In this document: piece by piece, positions 6,372 through 13,594 of the stretch
Numbering within the stretch: the first letter of the stretch is position 1
Layout of the letters: the number at the start of each line of letters is the position of its first letter
IMG/VR virus record: IMGVR_UViG_3300048837_002341
Location: 1 to 20,137 of that record
Length of the DNA stretch: 20,137 nucleotides
From: a virus
Direction: 5' to 3' (one strand)
Program-made: the position numbers and the translations under genes
The notes under the pieces: generated by a model
Database searches by the model: none
What the model saw: the letters and a program-made list of their open reading frames with translations, nothing else
Told to the model about the DNA's origin: nothing

Positions 6372-7766
6372 ATGAAGATCACTCTCACCCCGATCGACAA
6401 TGTCAAGCCCTACGAGCGCAATCCCCGCCTCAACGACCCCGCTGTGGAGGCGGTGGCGCGGTCGTTGAAGGAGTTTGGCTTCCGCCAGCCGATCGTCGTG
6501 GACGCCGAGCACGTGATCGTCGTCGGCCACACGCGATGGAAGGCGGCGAAGCAGATGGGCCTGGCCAAGATCCCCGTCCATGTGGCCACGGACCTCTCGG
6601 CCGAGCAGATCAAGGCCTATCGCATCGCCGACAACCAGACGGCCACACTCGCGGAATGGGATTACAACCTGCTGCCGCTGGAACTGGCCGACCTGCAGTC
6701 GATGAACTACGAGTTGGGACTGTTGGGCTTCGCGGAAGACGAACTGAATCGCCTGCTTGCCAGCGGCGACGCGACCGGTGAAGGGCTGACCGATGAGGAC
6801 GACGTGCCCGAGCCGCCGGACGATCCAATCACGCAGCCCGGCGACCTGTGGGCATTGGGCAAGCACCGTCTGTTGTGTGGAGACTCGTCCAAGCCCGCGG
6901 ACCTGGACCGGCTACTCGACGGGGCGGTGATTCATCTCGTGAACGCCGACCCGCCTTATGGCGTCAAAGTTGAACCGCGCAGCAACAACGCCATCGCCGC
7001 CGGCAACTCATCGTTCGCCAAGGCGAGCAGTAAAGACAAAGGATCGGGCGGTCATCACCAGAAGTTGGACCTGGCCCGTCACCCCGAAAAGTCAAAGCCG
7101 ACACACAAGCAGATGCGGGCTAAGGACCGGCCGCTCGCCAACGACTTCGTGACCGACGAAGCGTTCGACGAGATGCTCGATGCCTGGTTCAGCAACGCGT
7201 CCCGGGTACTGGTGCCCGGCGGATCGTTCTACATCTGGGGCGGGTACGCGAACCTCGGCAACTATCCCGCGCCGCTCAAAAGAGCTGGTCTGTATTTCTC
7301 TCAGGGCATCGTGTGGGACAAGCAGCACCCGGTTCTAACGCGGAAAGACTATATGGGCGCGTTCGAGATCTGTTTTTATGGATGGAAAGAGGGCGCGGGG
7401 CATAAGTTCCACGGTCCGAACAACGCGACGGACCTGTGGCACGTGAAGAAGGTCAACCCGCAGTCGATGGTCCACCTCACCGAGAAGCCAGTCGAGCTGG
7501 CCAAACGCGCGATCGAATACTCTTCCCTGCCCGGGCAGAACGTGCTCGACCTGTTCGGCGGGTCGGGTTCGACATTGATCGGCTGTGAGCAGACGGGCCG
7601 GCGGGCGTTCCTGATGGAACTCGATCAGGCCTACAGCGATGTGATCGTTCAGAGGTGGGAAAAGTTCACCGGGCGGAAGGCGGAACGGATCGCTCAATCT
7701 ACCGCTGCCCTGCCGGAAAAAACCTCGACCGGGACGGCCGAGGTGGAAAACGGAGGTGGTTTGTGA
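6372..7766 (+). CDS. ParB-domain / DNA methyltransferase fusion
   Basis: A 464-residue protein. Residues 1-130 are a ParB/Srx-like domain with VVGHTRWKAAKQMG (50-63), the GHxR box of that fold, and a leading NPRLND segment. The rest is an adenine-N6 or cytosine-N4 methyltransferase. The catalytic DPPY motif is at 193-196, and the S-adenosylmethionine-binding VLDLFGGSGST at 391-401 comes after it. That order marks the beta class. A roughly 60-residue insert rich in Lys, Ser and His follows DPPY and may help target recognition. Such fusions are common in phages, where they mark DNA against host restriction. The ATG is set by AGGA (6360-6363) eight bases upstream. No partner endonuclease lies next to it. 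The methyltransferase call is firm; base and site specificity cannot be read from sequence. Confidence 0.93.
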   Translation: MKITLTPIDNVKPYERNPRLNDPAVEAVARSLKEFGFRQPIVVDAEHVIVVGHTRWKAAKQMGLAKIPVHVATDLSAEQIKAYRIADNQTATLAEWDYNLLPLELADLQSMNYELGLLGFAEDELNRLLASGDATGEGLTDEDDVPEPPDDPITQPGDLWALGKHRLLCGDSSKPADLDRLLDGAVIHLVNADPPYGVKVEPRSNNAIAAGNSSFAKASSKDKGSGGHHQKLDLARHPEKSKPTHKQMRAKDRPLANDFVTDEAFDEMLDAWFSNASRVLVPGGSFYIWGGYANLGNYPAPLKRAGLYFSQGIVWDKQHPVLTRKDYMGAFEICFYGWKEGAGHKFHGPNNATDLWHVKKVNPQSMVHLTEKPVELAKRAIEYSSLPGQNVLDLFGGSGSTLIGCEQTGRRAFLMELDQAYSDVIVQRWEKFTGRKAERIAQSTAALPEKTSTGTAEVENGGGL

Positions 7767-7768
7767 TC

Positions 7769-8152
7769 CTACGCCTCGCGGAACTGCGGCGGGTGGCCCT
7801 CAATCAGGGCATAGAACTCGGTCATGGCGTGCTCGTAGAAACCGTGTGCGTAGCCGGGAGAAACGTAACCCAAGCGCCCGCCCCCGGAGGGTTTTTCAAG
7901 CAGGCCGCGCTCGGTCAAGAGCTGCAGCGCCACGTTGACCTGCGTCATGGGTGCGTCGATCGCGTCGGAGATCGACTGGATCTTCACGCCCTCGCGCTGG
8001 TGGTCTTCGAGGTAGCCGGCCAGCTGCTCGAAGACCTGTTTCGAGCAGCGGTGGGCGTATTCGCGTCCGTCCGCCAGCTTGACGACCCGCTCCAGCGCCC
8101 CACCAAGTGTGCCTCGGAACTCAATGTCGCGGTTATCTATGGATCGTCGCAC
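7769..8152 (-). CDS. Winged-helix-like putative regulator
   Basis: A 127-residue protein, last gene of the leftward cassette. Residues about 40-100 (VFEQLAGYLEDHQ, IQSISDAIDAPMTQVNVALQ, LLTERGLLEKPSGGGRLGYV) give the helix-helix-wing pattern of MarR/ArsR-like winged-helix domains, so it probably binds DNA. The start is GTG at 8150-8152, three bases after the upstream gene's stop and preceded by AGGGAG, so it is translationally coupled to the HARE-HTH gene. It converges on the methyltransferase gene with a gap of two bases. I do not recognise a named family. A phage or planctomycete regulator is inferred. Confidence 0.72.
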   Translation of the reverse strand: MRRSIDNRDIEFRGTLGGALERVVKLADGREYAHRCSKQVFEQLAGYLEDHQREGVKIQSISDAIDAPMTQVNVALQLLTERGLLEKPSGGGRLGYVSPGYAHGFYEHAMTEFYALIEGHPPQFREA

Positions 8153-8155
8153 GGC

Positions 8156-8737
8156 TCACGCTCCCTTCGCCAGGGTGAACCGGCCGCGTTCGACCTTCTG
8201 GAACCGGGCGTCCTTGCCCTTCTTTTGCAGCTCGCGGAGGATCGCGCTGTAGAGCGTGGCGTGGGGCGTCTTACCGCCGCTACGGGGCGACCAGAGGTTC
8301 TGCTCGGTGATCTGTGCGACCAGCTCCTTCGTGCCCATCGGCTCTTTAGCTTTGCCGAGGACCTGCACGGCCGCGTCGATCAGGCTGAGCTTCTTCTCCT
8401 TCGGGGCACCGGCCTTCTTCGCGGCGGGCGTGGGCTTGTCGGCCTTGGCCTGCGCCTGGTTGACCCGGGCCCGCCGTTCGGCGATGGAGAGCTTCTTCTT
8501 GACCGGCTGCTTGGGTGCGCGCTTGGCGTCGTCTTTTCCGGACGCAGGGGCCAATGCAGGGGTCGCGACGCGGCCGCGCAGGCGCTGGGCGCTCTTGATC
8601 CGCACCTGCTTGTTCGTCACCAGGTTCGTGGCGTCCCAGCCCCCGCGCGGGTTCTCTTTGTCGATCCGCACTGGCACGACCTTGTCGCTGACCTTGGCGG
8701 TGTAGGTTTCGCCGATCTTGACTTCGTCCTTCTTCAC
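8156..8737 (-). CDS. HARE-HTH domain protein
   Basis: A 193-residue protein. Residues 1-57 look like a small SH3/KOW-like barrel (VKIGETYTAKVSDKVVPVRI, then GGWDATNLVTNKQVRIKSAQ). Residues 58-115 are a basic Lys/Ala-rich linker. Residues 117-190 match the HARE-HTH winged helix: LSLIDAAVQVLGKAKEPMGT, KELVAQITEQNLW, then TLYSAILRELQKKGKDARFQ and GRFTLA. HARE-HTH domains occur with restriction enzymes, RNA polymerase delta and chromatin proteins, and have been proposed to sense DNA modification. The start is GTG at 8735-8737 behind AGGAG. A role next to a methyltransferase gene fits modified-DNA sensing, but that is inference. Confidence 0.82.
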   Translation of the reverse strand: MKKDEVKIGETYTAKVSDKVVPVRIDKENPRGGWDATNLVTNKQVRIKSAQRLRGRVATPALAPASGKDDAKRAPKQPVKKKLSIAERRARVNQAQAKADKPTPAAKKAGAPKEKKLSLIDAAVQVLGKAKEPMGTKELVAQITEQNLWSPRSGGKTPHATLYSAILRELQKKGKDARFQKVERGRFTLAKGA

Positions 8738-8779
8738 GATGGTTCTCCTTTCGGGAGGGTTAATGAAAGCGAGCCGGGC

Positions 8780-9004
8780 TCACAGTCCCAGTTCGTCGCA
8801 GAGTTGTTCGTATTCGCCGGTGCCCAGCAGTTCGATGAGGAACTCGCCGAACCAGGCGACCTCGCGTTCGATCTGCGGCTCGGGTTCGCCGTGCCGCAGC
8901 CCGCACTTGGCGGCGATCAGCGCCACGCCGTGTGGCGAAAGGTTCTCGCGGAGCGCGACCGCGAGCAGGTGTCGCGGGTTCGGTTCGTGGTTCGTTCTGG
9001 ACAT
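8780..9004 (-). CDS. Small hypothetical protein
   Basis: A 74-residue acidic, helical protein with no family I recognise. It contains NPRHLLAVALRENLSPHGVA and a C-terminal helix REVAWFGEFLIELLGTGEYE. There is no Cys pair, signal peptide or membrane helix. The ATG at 9002-9004 is preceded by AGGAG seven bases away, the same ribosome site pattern as the other genes of the cassette, which supports it being real. It sits between the HARE-HTH gene and another small protein gene and is probably transcribed with them. Confidence 0.72.
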   Translation of the reverse strand: MSRTNHEPNPRHLLAVALRENLSPHGVALIAAKCGLRHGEPEPQIEREVAWFGEFLIELLGTGEYEQLCDELGL

Positions 9005-9037
9005 GGCGTTCTCCTCTTGGGGGTAGGTTCAGATGGT

Positions 9038-9301
9038 TCAATCCGCGAAGCGTTGAAGCTCGCGCAGGTAATCGTGGATCATGCTGTTGGTGCCCCGCAC
9101 CCCGTCGAGTTGCAGTTGCAGGCATTCGGCCATCGACCAGAGGTCGTCTTCGCTGTCGGCCTGGACGTGGTGGACCCGGCCGTCGGGCTGCGTGGGGGTG
9201 AGGATCGTGACGGTGATGTATTCACTATTCCGGGGGCGGGTGATGGTGGCGTAGTGGCCGTTACCGGCGTCGCCTTCGAGATCGATTCGGGTGGTTCGCA
9301 T
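9038..9301 (-). CDS. Small hypothetical protein, beta-rich N-terminus
   Basis: An 87-residue protein. The first half forms likely beta strands (HYATITRPR, EYITVTILTPTQ, GRVHHVQADS). The second half is one or two helices with DDLWSMAECLQLQLDGV and a short HDYLRELQRF tail. No motif identifies a function. The ATG is placed by AGGAG seven bases upstream. It is the second gene of the leftward cassette. A small phage accessory protein is the likeliest reading. Confidence 0.72.
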   Translation of the reverse strand: MRTTRIDLEGDAGNGHYATITRPRNSEYITVTILTPTQPDGRVHHVQADSEDDLWSMAECLQLQLDGVRGTNSMIHDYLRELQRFAD

Positions 9302-9328
9302 GGCGTGTCTCCTGTTGCGTGTGCGTGG

Positions 9329-9532
9329 TTACTTCTGCTTGCGGCTCTTTTTGCCTGCCTCGAACCCGGCGGCGTAGGCGTCGAGCAGCGCCTGCTTGAT
9401 GCTCCAGACCGCCTGTTCTTTGAAGTCCAGGCTGTCCATCTTGCGGGTCTCGAGCGTCTCGAGGTCGAGCACCTCCCGGGCGATCCGGTCGGCGGTCTTC
9501 AGGGCCTGCTTGGTGGGTTTGGCGTTTGCCAT
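9329..9532 (-). CDS. Small basic helical protein, first gene of the leftward cassette
   Basis: A 67-residue protein starting MANAKPTKQ, with a long amphipathic central stretch (ALKTADRIAREVLDLETLET, then AVWSIKQALLDAYAAGFEAG) and a lysine-rich end. I chose the ATG at 9530-9532 because GGAG lies six bases upstream. The frame also extends to an upstream GTG at 9574, but that lacks a ribosome site. It is the most upstream gene of the five-gene leftward run, so the promoter should lie in the 110 bases between it and the divergent gene at 9644. I see no clear hexamer pair there. Confidence 0.7.
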   Translation of the reverse strand: MANAKPTKQALKTADRIAREVLDLETLETRKMDSLDFKEQAVWSIKQALLDAYAAGFEAGKKSRKQK

Positions 9533-9643
9533 CGCGGTTCTCCGTGGCTTGGTGTTCGTGGTCTTCACGGTCACATTAAGCCTCGATCCGGGCCGGACAT
9601 CAAGGCATTAATTCCAGTATTTGCAGTTATTTAAGAGATTTTC

Positions 9644-9874
9644 ATGGCGTCCCCCCAGCCCCCCGAATCCGGCGAAGAATCGCCCCTGAACCCCGCCGCC
9701 GTGCCGGTCGAGCAGTTGGCCCGGATGCTTGGCCTGCCTACGGATCACCTACGCCAACACGTGGCCCAGGGCGCGCCCACGAACGCGAATGGCACGGTGA
9801 ACGTGGTGCATTACGCCGCGTGGCTGAATACCCCCACGGGCCAACCTGTGGCCCAGGACGGGGATGACCTGTAA
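9644..9874 (+). CDS. Small HTH protein, probable terminase small subunit
   Basis: A 76-residue protein with a helix-turn-helix at about 20-62: VPVEQLARMLGLPTDHLRQH, then GAPTNANGTVNVVHYAAWLN. Small phage terminase subunits often have such an N-terminal HTH that binds the packaging site, and this gene directly precedes the large terminase with a TAATG overlap. It is much shorter than usual small terminases and lacks an obvious oligomerisation region, so it could be a DNA-binding helper only. The HTH and the Y-x-AWL end resemble the N-terminus of the large terminase encoded next. The ribosome site is weak (GAG at 9636-9638). Confidence 0.55.
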   Translation: MASPQPPESGEESPLNPAAVPVEQLARMLGLPTDHLRQHVAQGAPTNANGTVNVVHYAAWLNTPTGQPVAQDGDDL

Positions 9875-12141
9875 TGGCGATGGACCTGCGCGCGCTATCC
9901 CCGACCGAACTGGTCCGGCTGCTGAACAGCACGCCGGCCGGGACGGTCGTGAACGCCGCCAAGGTCCACCGGCAGATGAACGAAGCGGGCCTGAGGATCA
10001 CGGCCTCGGGCGACCCGCGCAAAGTGAACCTAATCAAGTACGTGGCGTGGCTGGCACGGCAACGAGACAAGCCCGCCCCCCAGGCGATCTCGTATGAGGA
10101 GCGCAAGGCCCGCGAGGCCGAACGCAACCGGGCGCTATCCCGCGCCGGCCGCGACATCGGTCCCCCACCGCCCCCGGAGGATGAAGCGCGTCGCGCGCGG
10201 TGTGCCGAATCATTCCGTGGGTTCTGTGAAGAATACTTCCCTGCGGCATTCCACCTGGCATGGAGCGACGATCACCTACGGGTGATCGCCAAGATCGAAC
10301 GCGCCGTGATCGATGGCGGGCTGTTCGCGTTCGCCATGCCGCGCGGCAGCGGCAAAACCACGCTCGCGCGCATCGCGGGGCTGTGGGCAATCTTGTATGG
10401 CTACCGGCCCTATGTGTGCCTGATCGGTAGCGCCGAGGACCAGGCTAAGAGCATGCTCGACGCGATCAAGCGGGAGATGCTGGCCAACGCGCTGCTGCTG
10501 GCGGACTTCCCCGAGGCGATCTACCCGATCCGCAAGCTCGAGAACAACGCCCGACGCCAGATCGGCCAGCTCTGCCGGGGCAAGCCCACGTACATCACCT
10601 GGTCGGCCGACCGCCTGGTCATGCCCACAATTGAGGGTTCCCCGTCATCGGGCGGCATTATCACCGTGGCGGGTCTGGACTCAAACATCCGCGGGCAGCA
10701 GCACACCCGCATGGACGGGACGATCATCCGGCCTTCATTGGTCATCCTGGACGACCCGCAGACGCGCCAGTCCGCCAACTCGCCGGCGCAGACCCGCCAC
10801 CGGCTATCGATCCTCAACGGGGATGTGCTGGGGCTCGGCGGGCCGGGCGTGAAGATGGCCGGGTTCATGACCTGCACGAAGATCTATCACGACGACCTGG
10901 CGGACCAGATCCTGGACCGGTCGCGGAATCCCGAGTGGCAGGGTGAATGCACGAAGCTGATCTACCGCTTCCCCGAGTCGGCCGACGCCGAGAAGCACTG
11001 GGATAAGTACGCGCAGCTCCGGGCCGAGAGCCTGCGTGAGGGACGGGACGGCTCGGAGGCAACCGATTACTACGAGCAGAACCGCGACGCCATGGACGAG
11101 GGATCGGCTGTCGCGTGGCCGCAACGGTTCAATCATGACGAGGTCAGCGCTCTGCAGCACGCGATGAACCTGAAACTGCGGGACGAGCCCGCGTTCTTCG
11201 CCGAGTACCAGAACGAACCCGTAGCCGAGCAGACCGAGGAGGACGTACTCACGCCCGATCAGGTGGCGCAGCGCGTCAACGGCCGGCCCCGGAAGCAGGT
11301 GCCGGTGGAATGCACGCGTCTCACGGCGTTCATCGACGTGCACGACAAGCTGCTCTACTACACCGTGTGCGCCTGGGCGGAAGACTTCACCGGGTACGTC
11401 ATCGATTACGGCACCTACCCGGACCAGAAGCGGTCATTGTTTTCACTGCGTGATGCGAAGAAGACGATGGGCGACCTGATGCCCGGGGCGGGTGTTGAAG
11501 GCGCGGTGCAGGCGGGGCTTGAGCAACTGGCATCGACGTTAACAACCACCGCGTGGTCACAAGGGGAGGGATCGATCCGGATGGAGCGGCTGCTCATCGA
11601 CTCGGGTTACCTGCCGGGTGTCGTTGCCAATGTCTGCCACAAGCTCTCAGGTACTGGAATGCCGTCGAAGGGCGTGGGCATCAAGGCGGGTAATAAGCCG
11701 ATGGCGACCTACCGGCGTCGGCCGGGCGAGCGCCACGGCCATCACTGGTACGTGCCCAACGTCTCAAAGACCAGCGAGTTCCGGCACGTGCAGATCGATA
11801 CGAACTACTGGAAGAGTTTTGTCCATGCCCGCCTGGTGGTTGCGCCGGGCGACCGTGGGGCGCTGACGCTGTTCGGGGATGTGAATTCGAAGGGGGCGGG
11901 CCACAGGCTGTTCGCGGATCACATCGCCGGGTCGGAATCCTGGACCCGCACCCAGGGCCACGGCCGGACCGTGCAGGAATGGTCGGTCCGACCCTCCAAG
12001 CCCGACAACCACTGGTTCGACTGTCTGGTCGGCTGCGCCGTCGCGGCGTCGATGGGTGGTGTGAAGCTGGGCGTCGAGCAGATCGGTGAACCGCGTAAGC
12101 CCCGGATCAAGCTCTCAGAACTACAGGCTACCAAACGATGA
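9874..12141 (+). CDS. Phage terminase large subunit (GpA-like)
   Basis: A 755-residue DNA-packaging motor. The ATPase half has Walker A PRGSGKTT (156-163) and Walker B VILDD (290-294). The nuclease half has the RNase H-like acidic residues: D488 in FIDVHD, D576 in LLIDSGY and D716 in the HWFDC motif, the last typical of GpA-type terminases. It cuts concatemeric DNA and pumps it into the procapsid through the portal. Residues 1-62 form an extra domain, with NAAKVHRQMNEAGLRI and VNLIKYVAWLARQ, that resembles the small HTH protein encoded just upstream. A charged linker (80-115) joins it to the motor. The ATG overlaps the previous stop (TAATG), and the stop overlaps the zinc-ribbon start (ATGA). 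Confidence 0.95.
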   Translation: MAMDLRALSPTELVRLLNSTPAGTVVNAAKVHRQMNEAGLRITASGDPRKVNLIKYVAWLARQRDKPAPQAISYEERKAREAERNRALSRAGRDIGPPPPPEDEARRARCAESFRGFCEEYFPAAFHLAWSDDHLRVIAKIERAVIDGGLFAFAMPRGSGKTTLARIAGLWAILYGYRPYVCLIGSAEDQAKSMLDAIKREMLANALLLADFPEAIYPIRKLENNARRQIGQLCRGKPTYITWSADRLVMPTIEGSPSSGGIITVAGLDSNIRGQQHTRMDGTIIRPSLVILDDPQTRQSANSPAQTRHRLSILNGDVLGLGGPGVKMAGFMTCTKIYHDDLADQILDRSRNPEWQGECTKLIYRFPESADAEKHWDKYAQLRAESLREGRDGSEATDYYEQNRDAMDEGSAVAWPQRFNHDEVSALQHAMNLKLRDEPAFFAEYQNEPVAEQTEEDVLTPDQVAQRVNGRPRKQVPVECTRLTAFIDVHDKLLYYTVCAWAEDFTGYVIDYGTYPDQKRSLFSLRDAKKTMGDLMPGAGVEGAVQAGLEQLASTLTTTAWSQGEGSIRMERLLIDSGYLPGVVANVCHKLSGTGMPSKGVGIKAGNKPMATYRRRPGERHGHHWYVPNVSKTSEFRHVQIDTNYWKSFVHARLVVAPGDRGALTLFGDVNSKGAGHRLFADHIAGSESWTRTQGHGRTVQEWSVRPSKPDNHWFDCLVGCAVAASMGGVKLGVEQIGEPRKPRIKLSELQATKR

Positions 12142-12329
12142 ACCCAGAGCACCCCGCCAATCCGCAGACGCGCCAAAAGCCCAGCCGAGACGACATGGGC
12201 TTGGCCTGCCCATCGTGTGGCTGCCGCCACCTGCCGGTCTGGTACACCCGCCCCAAGCCCGGTTACGTGCTGCGGGTCCGTATCTGCCGTCATTGCGGGA
12301 GAAAATCAACCACAAAAGAGAAGCTGTAG
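12138..12329 (+). CDS. Small zinc-ribbon protein
   Basis: A 63-residue protein with two CxxC knuckles, CPSCGC and CRHCGR, separated by HLPVWYTRPKPGYVLRVRI: a zinc ribbon like those of NrdR and transcription factors. Its start overlaps the large terminase stop (ATGA), so it is made together with the packaging motor. Similar short zinc-ribbon proteins directly follow the large terminase gene in phages of this kind, as I recall. The role is unknown; nucleic-acid or terminase binding is inferred. It converges on the reverse-strand nuclease gene eight bases away. Confidence 0.8.
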   Translation: MNPEHPANPQTRQKPSRDDMGLACPSCGCRHLPVWYTRPKPGYVLRVRICRHCGRKSTTKEKL

Positions 12330-12337
12330 TGCCATTG

Positions 12338-13255
12338 TCATATCGGCACGCTGTCTCGGTCGAGCCGAATCAGTTCAACCGCATAACGCTCAGCAATCGG
12401 GTTCAGGCTCTTGTCCAGTTCGAAGGCAACGAGCGCCGAGCGGCTTGCTTCGAAGTCCACTTTATGCAGAACACATGCGAGGTGGCGGTACTTCACGGCC
12501 TGACAAAGACCGTCGAGTTGATCGGGGCCTTGGGTTACTTCAATCTCTACCGCCACATAACGACCTATCTGATCCCTAAGGAGAATGTCGATCCGGTCGC
12601 CCGAGGGCATGACAACCTCGGTGCCCACATGCTCAAGCCCCTGCTCACCGAACACCGCCTCCGGATGATCAGCAACGTACTGTTTTAATGCCTTATGGAC
12701 GGGGCCCTCCCCGCCGGGCCCGTACTTCGGCGGAACATACTTCGGGGGCTTGAAGTGCTCTCGCTTGGGCGGTTTCGATGTGAAGATCGCGGCCAACTCC
12801 AGGAATTGATCCTTTGTGATCTCTTTTAGGCCGGACCGCTTCTCGCCGAATCCTCGAAAGACATACGCAGGGGAGAACCCCAAGACCTTGCACACCTTCG
12901 CCCGCGGAATGAATCCCGCATCGTTGTGTCCACCAGTTTCAATCTTCCACCGCCACCAGATCTCGGATTTGTCCGTATACATGGAAATCGGACGGCCGGT
13001 GCCCATCATCTTCGACGTGACCTCGCCAATTGTGACCACACCCTGTCGACCATTCGGTTTGGCCTTGATGATCTTCACGCCATCTTTATCTGGAACGATC
13101 TCCGATCTACCCATCTGAGCTTCGTAGATCATGACACGGTCGCCTATTTCGATGCGATAACCGGGCGTCTCCCTCTTGTCGGGAAGATAGATGCCGCGAT
13201 GCTTTCGCGGAGGCTTCGATAGTGAGGGCCACTGCGTTGTCAGCCAGTACCGCAT
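12338..13255 (-). CDS. EVE-like domain / PD-(D/E)XK-like nuclease fusion
   Basis: A 305-residue protein. Residues 1-158 resemble an EVE (PUA-like) domain: it starts MRYWLTTQ, has IGDRVMIYEAQMG, GVVTIGEVTS and the paired tryptophans EIWWRWKI. EVE domains read modified bases. A Lys/Pro linker follows (160-180). Residues 182-265 look like a NucS-like PD-(D/E)XK nuclease: E183 in the leading helix, D223 in DRIDILLRD, VAVEIEV (E237, E239) and QAVKYRHLACV. The usual ExK lysine is replaced by Glu, so activity is not certain. The start is the second of two adjacent ATGs, seven bases after AAGGAG; a longer frame begins further upstream without a ribosome site. It lies backwards inside the head operon with its own promoter, as expected for a cargo gene active in the lysogen. 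A modification-dependent (type IV-like) restriction role is inferred. Confidence 0.75.
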   Translation of the reverse strand: MRYWLTTQWPSLSKPPRKHRGIYLPDKRETPGYRIEIGDRVMIYEAQMGRSEIVPDKDGVKIIKAKPNGRQGVVTIGEVTSKMMGTGRPISMYTDKSEIWWRWKIETGGHNDAGFIPRAKVCKVLGFSPAYVFRGFGEKRSGLKEITKDQFLELAAIFTSKPPKREHFKPPKYVPPKYGPGGEGPVHKALKQYVADHPEAVFGEQGLEHVGTEVVMPSGDRIDILLRDQIGRYVAVEIEVTQGPDQLDGLCQAVKYRHLACVLHKVDFEASRSALVAFELDKSLNPIAERYAVELIRLDRDSVPI

Positions 13256-13277
13256 CATTAGGCTCCTTATCCGTTCA

Positions 13278-13309
13278 TTCCATATATGGAACTTTATCAT
13301 TGTCTGCAA
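13278..13309 (-). promoter_or_regulatory. Promoter and palindromic operator of the EVE-nuclease gene
   Basis: On the reverse strand, TTGCAG (13304-13309) and TATATG (13281-13286) are 17 bases apart and act as candidate -35 and -10 boxes. The perfect 14-bp palindrome TTCCATATATGGAA (13278-13291) covers the -10 box, as a repressor operator would. RNA would begin about 20 bases before the ATG. Confidence 0.5.
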
Positions 13310-13327
13310 TCATCAGCGTGCGCGAGG

Positions 13328-13374
13328 TCACTACGCGCGGCGTAAGTGATCTGTAGGGGGCTTCCTCCCTACAG
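13328..13374 (+). promoter_or_regulatory. Two consecutive hairpins before the gpW-like gene
   Basis: Hairpin one pairs TCACTACGC (13328-13336) with GCGTAAGTGA (13340-13349), leaving one bulged A. Hairpin two is an 8-bp perfect stem, CTGTAGGG (13351-13358) with CCCTACAG (13367-13374). There is no T tract, so these are not standard terminators. The second stem overlaps the ribosome site AGGA (13373-13376) of the next gene and could limit its translation. Confidence 0.5.
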
Positions 13375-13384
13375 GACACTGCCG

Positions 13385-13594
13385 TTGCCCGATCCGACGC
13401 CAACCGAACTTGACGACACGATCCGCCAGAACGCCACCGGCCCCGCCCGGGCGAGCGTGGACGGTCAGTCTGTCGATCAGCACAGCCTCGCGGATCAGAT
13501 CGCGGCCGACCGGTATCTGGCATCCAAAAAGGCCTCGCGCAAGGCGGGCCTGGGCGTCAAGACCACCAAACTCATCCCACCGGGAGCCGCGTGA
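13385..13594 (+). CDS. gpW-like small head protein
   Basis: A 69-residue protein: DPTPTELDDTIRQNATGPAR, then VDQHSLADQIAADRYLASKK, then a basic end LGVKTTKLIPPGAA. Small proteins of this pattern lie between terminase and portal genes in phages with a lambda-type portal, the slot of lambda gpW (head completion). The homology to gpW is a positional guess. I chose a TTG start at 13385 because AGGA lies eight bases upstream; the frame's ATG at 13346 lies in the leader hairpins. The stop overlaps the portal start as TGATG. Confidence 0.62.
   Translation: MPDPTPTELDDTIRQNATGPARASVDGQSVDQHSLADQIAADRYLASKKASRKAGLGVKTTKLIPPGAA

Noticed and set aside
6372-7766. Plasmid-type ParB partitioning gene
   Set aside because: The ParB-like domain is fused to a methyltransferase with DPPY and FGGSGST motifs and there is no ParA gene, so partitioning is unlikely.
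7655-9634. Open frame of 659 codons on the + strand
   Set aside because: It lies opposite five well-supported reverse-strand genes with proper ribosome sites; long stop-free frames opposite GC-rich genes are expected by codon bias.
12329-12349. Hairpin GTGCC / GGCAC between the convergent zinc-ribbon and nuclease genes as a two-way terminator
   Set aside because: Only a 5-bp stem with no T tract on either strand.
12086-12688. 200-codon + frame spanning the terminase end and the nuclease gene
   Set aside because: It crosses the zinc-ribbon gene in another frame and runs antisense to the nuclease core; it has no coherent domain.
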